DNA from: an uncultured Christensenella sp. | GTDB taxonomy: Bacteria > Bacillota > Clostridia > Christensenellales > UBA1242 | Length of the DNA: 19,176 nucleotides | Direction of reading: 5' to 3' | NCBI GenBank assembly: GCA_949295755.1 | Contig: CASFMG010000122.1 | Location: forward strand, 1 to 19,176 | In this document: piece by piece, positions 14,697 to 19,176 of the stretch | How the letters are laid out: each line of letters begins with the position of its first letter | How positions within the stretch are numbered: position 1 is the stretch's first letter | The notes under the pieces: model-generated | The model's input: the letters and a program-made list of their open reading frames with translations, nothing else | What the model was told of the DNA's origin: nothing | Database searches by the model: none | Position numbers and translations under genes: made by a program

Positions 14697-14758
14697 AGAG
14701 TTATGAGTGATTCACTTTGAGTGAACAAGGCGAAAGGCCGAACGATAACTCTTTTTTT
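14697..14758 (+). ncRNA. Predicted structured small RNA 2
   Basis: From the expected start (~14697) an 8-bp outer stem (agagttat 14697-14704 / ataactct 14745-14752) encloses a 6-bp hairpin ttcact-ttg-agtgaa (14711-14725) and a short ggc/gcc hairpin with a GAAAG loop (14729-14739). The outer stem runs straight into seven T. This gives a ~60-nt RNA with the same three-way layout and terminator as RNA 1, although the sequences differ. It converges on the second 108-aa gene, whose stop is 5 bp beyond the T-tract. Class unknown. Confidence 0.6.
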
Positions 14759-14762
14759 ATGC

Positions 14763-15089
14763 CTACTTATTATTTTTTTTATATCTGTCTTTTAAATATT
14801 TAGGCATATCTAACTTTTTATTATGTGGTTCAAACATTCTTTTAGGATGTTTTCTCGGTCGTTTCAAATACATAGGTTCTTTATCAGTTTTATCTGGATT
14901 AGGATATATTTTTTCAAAATCTTTTTTATAACTATGAGTTGCTTCTCTATGAACGAAAGCATCTTCAATTTTATTGCGTTTCTTATTTAAAACTATATCT
15001 TCATCTATAACAAGTGTAGTCCTTTTCTTGTTTAACTTAAACCGAGCCCAAAATGGAAAATCTTTTGGAAATTCTTTCTTTTTACTCAA
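14763..15089 (-). CDS. 108-aa basic protein B (paralogue of the gene at 6706)
   Basis: A soluble, Lys/Arg-rich protein with the stretch YPNPDKTDKEPMYLKRP, matching in outline the FPNPNPLDSKPMYVARR stretch of the other 108-aa protein. A second basic part ends KYLKDRYKK. Equal length, equal charge and a neighbouring convergent structured RNA in both cases suggest an old duplication within the phage. The start is TTG 15089, supported by AAAGGAG 7 nt upstream; no ATG is available. It lies 12 bp behind the 84-aa gene, in the same operon. A nucleic-acid-binding role is inferred from composition. Confidence 0.72.
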   Translation of the reverse strand: MSKKKEFPKDFPFWARFKLNKKRTTLVIDEDIVLNKKRNKIEDAFVHREATHSYKKDFEKIYPNPDKTDKEPMYLKRPRKHPKRMFEPHNKKLDMPKYLKDRYKKNNK

Positions 15090-15101
15090 TAGTCAACTCC
15101 T

Positions 15102-15356
15102 TTATCTAATTGCTGTTTTACGCTTGTATCTAGGGTGTTTAGCCCTAAATGCTTTGTTACTGTCTTTTTGATGTGCAAGATACCCAGCACGATATGCACA
15201 CTGTTCTTTTGTCAAATGTTTCTGTTTGCCATTCTTGTCCATTTTTCTTCTACCAGAATTTGTAAGAGCCTTTTTATGTTTCAATTCTATTGAATACTTC
15301 CTGGCTCTTTCACTTGGATTTAATAGCACAGAACCTTTATCGGTAACAAATGCCAA
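15102..15356 (-). CDS. 84-aa basic protein, first gene of the late operon
   Basis: A highly basic small protein (many Lys/Arg/His, for example SGRRKMDKNGKQKHLTKEQ, then a tail rich in Lys and Arg) with one helical stretch QCAYRAGYLAHQKD. The start is TTG 15356 behind a strong GAGGAGG, 7 nt upstream. Not recognised. Composition suggests binding to DNA or RNA. It is the rightmost phage gene, about 100 bp from attR, and leads the operon that continues with the second 108-aa gene. Confidence 0.7.
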   Translation of the reverse strand: MAFVTDKGSVLLNPSERARKYSIELKHKKALTNSGRRKMDKNGKQKHLTKEQCAYRAGYLAHQKDSNKAFRAKHPRYKRKTAIR

Positions 15357-15390
15357 ATGACCACCTCCTCTTTCACAATGTATAGCGAAT

Positions 15391-15442
15391 TAAAAAAAAT
15401 CTGGCTAACTTGAACTAACTTAATTCAACTATCAACCAGATT
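15391..15442 (-). terminator. Inverted repeat with T-run at the right end
   Basis: aatctgg (15398-15404) and ccagatt (15436-15442) pair around a long loop; on the minus strand the stem is followed by eight T. It could block transcription entering from the chromosome, or in the circle from the transposase side. The long loop makes it a weak terminator prediction. Confidence 0.35.
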
Positions 15443-15453
15443 ATAAAAAAACA

Positions 15454-15479
15454 TTTATTGGTCAAAGAATTATATTTTA
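15454..15479. repeat. attR, right copy of 26-bp direct repeat
   Basis: Identical to 4477-4502 over 26 bases. In the LysM reading frame this copy is followed immediately by the last base of a TAA stop (15478-15480), which shows what the undisturbed LysM gene end looked like. Confidence 0.9.
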
Positions 15480-15483
15480 ATAG

Positions 15484-15512
15484 TTGAATAATGTAAAAAA
15501 ATGTATTATAAT
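15484..15512 (+). promoter_or_regulatory. Promoter of the acetyltransferase gene
   Basis: TTGAAT (15484-15489), 17-bp spacer, perfect TATAAT (15507-15512). The predicted start of transcription falls at about 15518-15520, within four bases of the ATG at 15522. The -35 begins only 4 bp after attR, so the insertion stopped just short of it. Confidence 0.75.
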
Positions 15513-15521
15513 AAATTCGTT

Positions 15522-16664
15522 ATGGTAGAAATTATTGAAGTAAAAAATAAAAAAGATAGAAAAAAATTTATTGACTTTCCAACAAAATTATATAAAGGCA
15601 TAAAACAATATGTTCACCCACTGAGAATGAGTGAATTTGAACTTTTTGACCCAAAGAAAAATGTTTCGTTTGATGAATGTGAAGCAATTTATTTTTTGGC
15701 GTATAAGGATGGTGAACTTGTTGGAAGAATTGCAGGCATTTTGCAAAAGGCATACAACAAAAAAGCAAACGAGAAAAGAGTTAGATTTACTCGTTTTGAT
15801 TGTATAAACGACAAAGAAGTTGCAAAAGCACTCTTTGATAGTGTTGAAGAGTGGGCAAAAAAACTAGGTATGGACACTGTTCACGGACCAATGGGATTTA
15901 ACGATATGGACAGGGAAGGAATGCTTATAGAGGGTTTTGATGAAATTGCCACCTTTGAAGAGGCGTATAACTTTGATTATTACAAAGATTTAGTTGAGTA
16001 TTGTGGTTACGAAAAAGAAGTGGATTGGCTTGAATTTAATATCACAATTCCAAATGAAGTTGATGAAAAAACAAAAAGAGTTGCCAATCTTGTTAAAGAA
16101 AGATACCACTTAAAAAATGCCGAAAAAACAAGTAAAAAGAAATTTATTAAAAAGTATGCAAAACCTATATTTAAACTTTTAGACGATGCATATGGTCCAC
16201 TTTACGGCGTTGTCCCTTATACAGATAAACTACGAAAACAAATAATAGACCAATTTAAACTTTTCATAAGTTTAGATTTTATGAGTATGATTGTTGATGA
16301 AAATGACGAACCAATAGCGTGGGGATTTGCTATTCCATCTCTAAGTAAAGCAATAAATAAGTGTGAGGGAAGATTAACTATAAAAAGTATTTTTAGTATT
16401 TTAAAGGCAGTAAAAAAACCAACACAATTAGATTTGGCACTTATTGCAGTTAAACCGGGCTGGCAAAGCAAAGGCGTTCCTGCACTAATTATGTATGAAA
16501 TGGTTCAAAGTTTTATTAAACACGGAGTTAAATCTTGTGAAACAAACCTAAATTTAGAAGATAATTTACATATTATTCAACTTTGGAAAAATTACGAACA
16601 TCGTCAACATAAACGCCGTAGGGCATATGTCAAGCACTTAAATGAAAAAAATGACCTTGAATAA
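15522..16664 (+). CDS. GNAT-like N-acetyltransferase family protein
   Basis: 380 aa. The N-terminal half has VEIIEVKNKKDRKKFIDFP and FLAYKDGELVGRIAGI, the beta-strand pair of a GNAT fold. Later come GPMGFNDMDREGMLIEGFDE and, in the C-terminal half, a second GNAT-like part with LDLALIAVKPGWQSKGV, an acetyl-CoA-loop-like R/Q-x-x-G/K pattern. This matches a broad uncharacterised family of about 380 aa; the substrate is unknown. I choose ATG 15522 over 15501 because the -10 TATAAT lies between the two. No Shine-Dalgarno sequence exists, and the promoter position implies an almost leaderless mRNA. Confidence 0.75.
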   Translation: MVEIIEVKNKKDRKKFIDFPTKLYKGIKQYVHPLRMSEFELFDPKKNVSFDECEAIYFLAYKDGELVGRIAGILQKAYNKKANEKRVRFTRFDCINDKEVAKALFDSVEEWAKKLGMDTVHGPMGFNDMDREGMLIEGFDEIATFEEAYNFDYYKDLVEYCGYEKEVDWLEFNITIPNEVDEKTKRVANLVKERYHLKNAEKTSKKKFIKKYAKPIFKLLDDAYGPLYGVVPYTDKLRKQIIDQFKLFISLDFMSMIVDENDEPIAWGFAIPSLSKAINKCEGRLTIKSIFSILKAVKKPTQLDLALIAVKPGWQSKGVPALIMYEMVQSFIKHGVKSCETNLNLEDNLHIIQLWKNYEHRQHKRRRAYVKHLNEKNDLE

Positions 16665-16676
16665 AGGTCATTTTTT
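16645..16676. terminator. Bidirectional terminator after the acetyltransferase gene
   Basis: atgacctt (16651-16658) pairs with aaggtcat (16664-16671) around a 5-nt loop, flanked by A-run and T-run. The acetyltransferase stop codon lies in the loop region. It can serve both the plus-strand gene and the minus-strand remnant beyond. Confidence 0.85.
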
Positions 16677-17016
16677 ATAAACTTATCTCATTTTTTTTTG
16701 TGTTGTTCAAAAAGTTTAATCCATCTATATTTTTGCAAGAAAATATTTTTTTAGGGTCTAAAATTTTTTTTATTATTGTTGTTGTAGAAAACAATTCCTT
16801 TTTAACAATATATCCATTTTTGTTATAAAACTCTTTTGTTTTTTGCGTAAATTCTTTGCGTTTTGGTGCAAAAGAACCAATTACTTTTATTTTATTATGA
16901 GAAGTTTTTGCTTCAAAATACTTAAATACTTTTAACAATGTTGTTTCGTAAAATTTGTTTTTATCTTGTTCGTTTTCAATTTTAAGTTATGTAATTTATT
17001 ATATAATTTTTTCGTT
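16675..17016 (-). pseudogene. Remnant of an unidentified minus-strand gene
   Basis: An open frame of about 113 codons with no ATG start and no ribosome binding site. The first possible start is TTG 16938, giving 87 aa, but protein-like sequence (IENEQDKNKFYETT) continues upstream to a stop at 17017. The readable part (KIKVIGSFAPKRKEFTQK) looks like real coding sequence. The missing start suggests the 3' end of a decayed gene. No function can be assigned. Confidence 0.35.
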
Positions 17017-17341
17017 TATTAGTTAAAATAACTATTTTTTTTAAAATTTTCATTTATTTATTGATTCTTTGAACAACAAATAAAAGAAAAAGGCTTTATA
17101 AAAATAACTTTTGTTGATAGATTGTGTCAAAATTTAGTTGCAATATTGCATTTTCATTAAAGTAAACAAATTCCCATAACTTATAGTCAGTACAACTTTT
17201 TAAATAATTATCCAATAAAAAATTTTGAAGATGCTTATTATTTGCATATCAAAAACAAAAAATCTGTAAAAGATAGCAACAAAAATATTTTGATGCAAAT
17301 GATAATTTTACAAAATAAGTATACAGTTCTATTACTTTAAT
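17017..17341. other. AT-rich gene-poor stretch with a possible coding fragment
   Basis: No complete gene is visible. On the minus strand at 17096-17248 a stop-free frame of 50 codons reads like protein (DNYLKSCTDYKLWEFVYF) but has no start codon and is preceded by an in-frame stop. Together with the neighbouring remnant it may be debris of one or two broken genes. No RNA gene or repeat was seen. Confidence 0.3.
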
Positions 17342-17369
17342 TTGACTTTTTTTATTTGTTTATGTTAAT
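17342..17369 (+). promoter_or_regulatory. Likely promoter of the rubredoxin/rubrerythrin operon
   Basis: TTGACT (17342-17347), 16-bp spacer, GTTAAT (17364-17369), about 20 bp before the ribosome binding site AAAAGGAG of the first gene. Confidence 0.5.
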
Positions 17370-17390
17370 CTTCTCACAAAAGGAGAGAAA

Positions 17391-18032
17391 ATGAAATATA
17401 TATGCAAAATATGTGGTTACATATATGATGATTTAAAAGAAAAAGTACCTTTTAATCAATTGCCAAACGATTGGAAATGCCCTTTATGTGGTGCATCAAA
17501 ATCTATGTTTGAACTTTTGCAAGAAAAAAATGTTGAAGTAAAAGAAAAAATAGAAGATGAATACAACAATGAAGATATGCAAAAAATTTCAAACGAAATG
17601 TTATCAACAATATGCTCAAATCTTTCACGTGGCTGTGAAAAACAATACAAGTTTGAAGAAATGGAACTATTTGAAAAATTATCTCAATATTTTGAAAGAA
17701 GAATAGTTGATGATAATAAATCAAATTTAGACAACCTTATACAATTATGTAAACAAGACATTGATAAAAATTTTCAAAGTGTAGATGCATTTGCTAAAAT
17801 TGTGAATGACAGAGGCTCATTACGGGCAAAAACTTGGAGTGAAAAGGTAACAATAATGCTTTTAAATTTACTTGAAAGATACAAAGTTGAAGGCGATTCT
17901 ATGCTTGAAGGTGTTGATATTTGGGTTTGTACTATTTGTGGGTTTGTATACATAGGAAAAGAACTGCCAGAAATTTGTCCTGTTTGCAAAGTGCCTAATT
18001 TTAAATTTGAAAAAATAGAGGGAAGAAATTAA
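17391..18032 (+). CDS. Two-rubredoxin-domain protein
   Basis: 213 aa. The N-terminal rubredoxin-like knuckles are CKICGYIYDD and CPLCGASKSMFE (residues 5-42), with a shortened loop between the two CxxC pairs. A helical middle domain (about 60-170) follows. A second CTICGFVY...CPVCKVPNFKFE (about 180-207) is of the rubrerythrin C-terminal type. Each CxxC pair set should bind one iron. The middle region lacks an obvious ExxH di-iron site, so it is not a standard rubrerythrin. It probably carries electrons in peroxide or oxygen defence, in line with the next gene, whose ATG follows its stop directly (TAAATG). AAGGAG is 6 nt before the start. Confidence 0.85.
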   Translation: MKYICKICGYIYDDLKEKVPFNQLPNDWKCPLCGASKSMFELLQEKNVEVKEKIEDEYNNEDMQKISNEMLSTICSNLSRGCEKQYKFEEMELFEKLSQYFERRIVDDNKSNLDNLIQLCKQDIDKNFQSVDAFAKIVNDRGSLRAKTWSEKVTIMLLNLLERYKVEGDSMLEGVDIWVCTICGFVYIGKELPEICPVCKVPNFKFEKIEGRN

Positions 18033-19176
18033 ATGAAAAAGTTTGTAGCAGTAAGAAATTTAAAAATGTGTACAAAAGATTGTTTGTGCTTATATGTTTG
18101 TCCTTATGGTGCAACTGATACAGAAAATAGTATTATTGATGTAGAAAAGTGCGTTGGTTGTGGAATGTGTGCAAAGGCTTGTCCAAGCAAGGCAATTTCT
18201 ATGATGCCGTTAGAAATTCCGCCACAACAAGTAAAAGATAAAAAAGTGATTAGTGCTTTAAACAAAGTAGTAATAAACAAAAATAAAGCAGAAAGTATTG
18301 CAAATTGTTTAGCCAAAAACACAAAAGATGACAATTTGTATAAATTATTGGTAGCAGTAAAAAAATCAAATAGACTTATGGCAGAAGATTTAATAAGAGA
18401 AGCAGGATTTATGTTGCCACAAAGTGCCAATGTTCACAAACTTTTAAAAGATTTGCTTGAAGATAATGATAAAACAATACCCAAAGATGTCATAAAAAAA
18501 ATAATAGAAAAAATACCTTGTAATGAAGAAATTGAGAAAAAGGAGAAAGAAATGAAAAAATATAAATGCAAAATCTGTGGTGTAGAATTTATGGTGGAAG
18601 ATGGACAAGAACCTATATGTCCAATTTGTAAAGCGACTGGCGATAACCTTGAACTTATTGAAGATAAAAGAACAAATAAATATGCAGGAACAAAAACAGA
18701 AGAGAATTTAAAAACAGCATTTGCAGGAGAAAGTCAAGCAAGGAACAAATATACATATTTTGCTAGTGTTGCAAAAAAAGAAGGATATGAACAAATTGCA
18801 GAACTATTTACAAAAACAGCAGACAACGAAAAAGAACACGCAAAGTTATGGTTTAAAGAACTAAATGAATTAAGTAACACACAAGACAATTTGCTTGCAG
18901 CAGCAGAAGGCGAGAACTATGAATGGACAGATATGTATGAAGAGTTTGCAAAAACTGCTGACGAAGAAGGATTTCACGAGTTAGCAATAAAATTTAGGGG
19001 AGTGGCAGCAATAGAGAAAAGACACGAAGAGAGATATAGAGCACTACTAAAAAATGTAGAAACAAGACAAGTGTTTGAAAAGAGTGAAGTAAAGGTATGG
19101 GAATGTAGAAACTGTGGACATATAGTTGTTGGAACAAAAGCACCAGAAGTTTGTCCAGTATGTGCACACCCACAAA
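18033..19176 (+). CDS. Ferredoxin-rubredoxin-rubrerythrin fusion (3' end outside window)
   Basis: Open from ATG 18033 to the window edge (381 residues seen). Residues 13-24 (CTKDCLCLYVCP) and 40-51 (CVGCGMCAKACP) are two [4Fe-4S] motifs of a bacterial ferredoxin. About 60-165 is a helical linker. Residues 174-210 are a rubredoxin-like domain with CKIC and CPIC. About 215-350 is the rubrerythrin di-iron four-helix domain (GESQARNKY, DNEKEHAKLW, IEKRHEERY). A final rubredoxin starts with CRNC and CPVC. Rubrerythrin reduces hydrogen peroxide with electrons from rubredoxin/ferredoxin, so the fusion joins donor and enzyme. An in-frame ATG at 18552 (M174) has its own AAGGAG 6 nt upstream and may also give rubrerythrin alone. 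Confidence 0.88.
   Translation, partial: MKKFVAVRNLKMCTKDCLCLYVCPYGATDTENSIIDVEKCVGCGMCAKACPSKAISMMPLEIPPQQVKDKKVISALNKVVINKNKAESIANCLAKNTKDDNLYKLLVAVKKSNRLMAEDLIREAGFMLPQSANVHKLLKDLLEDNDKTIPKDVIKKIIEKIPCNEEIEKKEKEMKKYKCKICGVEFMVEDGQEPICPICKATGDNLELIEDKRTNKYAGTKTEENLKTAFAGESQARNKYTYFASVAKKEGYEQIAELFTKTADNEKEHAKLWFKELNELSNTQDNLLAAAEGENYEWTDMYEEFAKTADEEGFHELAIKFRGVAAIEKRHEERYRALLKNVETRQVFEKSEVKVWECRNCGHIVVGTKAPEVCPVCAHPQ

Larger units (their letters stand above)
4477..15479. mobile_element. Integrated filamentous phage (inovirus-type prophage)
   Basis: Direct 26-bp repeats (4477-4502 and 15454-15479) bound a block with one-directional phage genes. It holds an HUH rolling-circle Rep, a Zot-type assembly ATPase, a putative ssDNA-binding protein, two hydrophobic coat-size proteins, exported structural proteins and a large adsorption-like protein. 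The order SSB, coat, terminator, adsorption, Zot mirrors that of Ff phages. One copy of the repeat plus the interior gives a circle of 10,977 bp, within the usual inovirus range. All expected functions appear intact and no frame is obviously broken, so it could be active. The absence of a secretin fits a host with no outer membrane. What catalyses integration is not proven; see the DDE transposase. Confidence 0.88.

Noticed and set aside
1..19176. CRISPR arrays, rRNA or tRNA genes
   Set aside because: No regularly spaced repeats of 24-40 bp and no recognisable rRNA or tRNA sequence were seen on either strand.

Overview
The window comes from an AT-rich, Gram-positive, Clostridia-like genome. 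The evidence is the low GC, consistent AAGGAG ribosome binding sites, a SpoVB/MATE-type lipid flippase, a DUF421/DUF4363 pair, a LysM protein, and rubredoxin/rubrerythrin oxygen-defence genes typical of anaerobes. TGG encodes Trp and TGA serves as a stop, so the code is standard. I cannot name a species.

Host left flank (1-4476): the 3' end of uvrA, a membrane-anchored J-domain protein overlapping it, then on the minus strand a SpoVB-like flippase, a DUF421 membrane protein and its DUF4363 partner. Divergent from the flippase is a short double-LysM protein.

Integrated element (4477-15479): a complete-looking filamentous phage (inovirus-type) prophage, about 10.98 kb in circular form, bounded by a perfect 26-bp direct repeat. 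The repeat lies in the last codons of the LysM gene. All protein genes are on the minus strand. Reading in that direction they are: two small basic proteins with TTG starts, a putative ssDNA-binding protein, two tiny hydrophobic coat-protein candidates, a strong terminator, two exported proteins, a 773-aa membrane-anchored coiled-coil/beta-propeller protein (probable adsorption protein), a Zot-type assembly ATPase, a 110-aa protein, a 310-bp hairpin-rich origin-like region, an HUH rolling-circle Rep, a 108-aa basic protein, a 213-aa/67-aa regulator-like pair, a terminator, and a DDE transposase at the left end. There is no secretin, as expected for a single-membrane host, and no tyrosine or serine recombinase. 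The DDE enzyme next to the end repeat, with matching TG...CA-type inverted motifs just inside both repeats, is the candidate integrase. Two compact structured RNAs with near-consensus promoters and U-tract ends are predicted on the plus strand, opposite to every phage gene. Each converges on one of two distantly paralogous 108-aa basic-protein genes, giving a duplicated protein/RNA module that I do not recognise.

Host right flank (15480-19176): a GNAT-like acetyltransferase whose promoter abuts the right repeat and which looks leaderless, a terminator, a degenerate stretch of about 700 bp, a two-rubredoxin-domain protein, and a ferredoxin-rubredoxin-rubrerythrin fusion that runs off the window.
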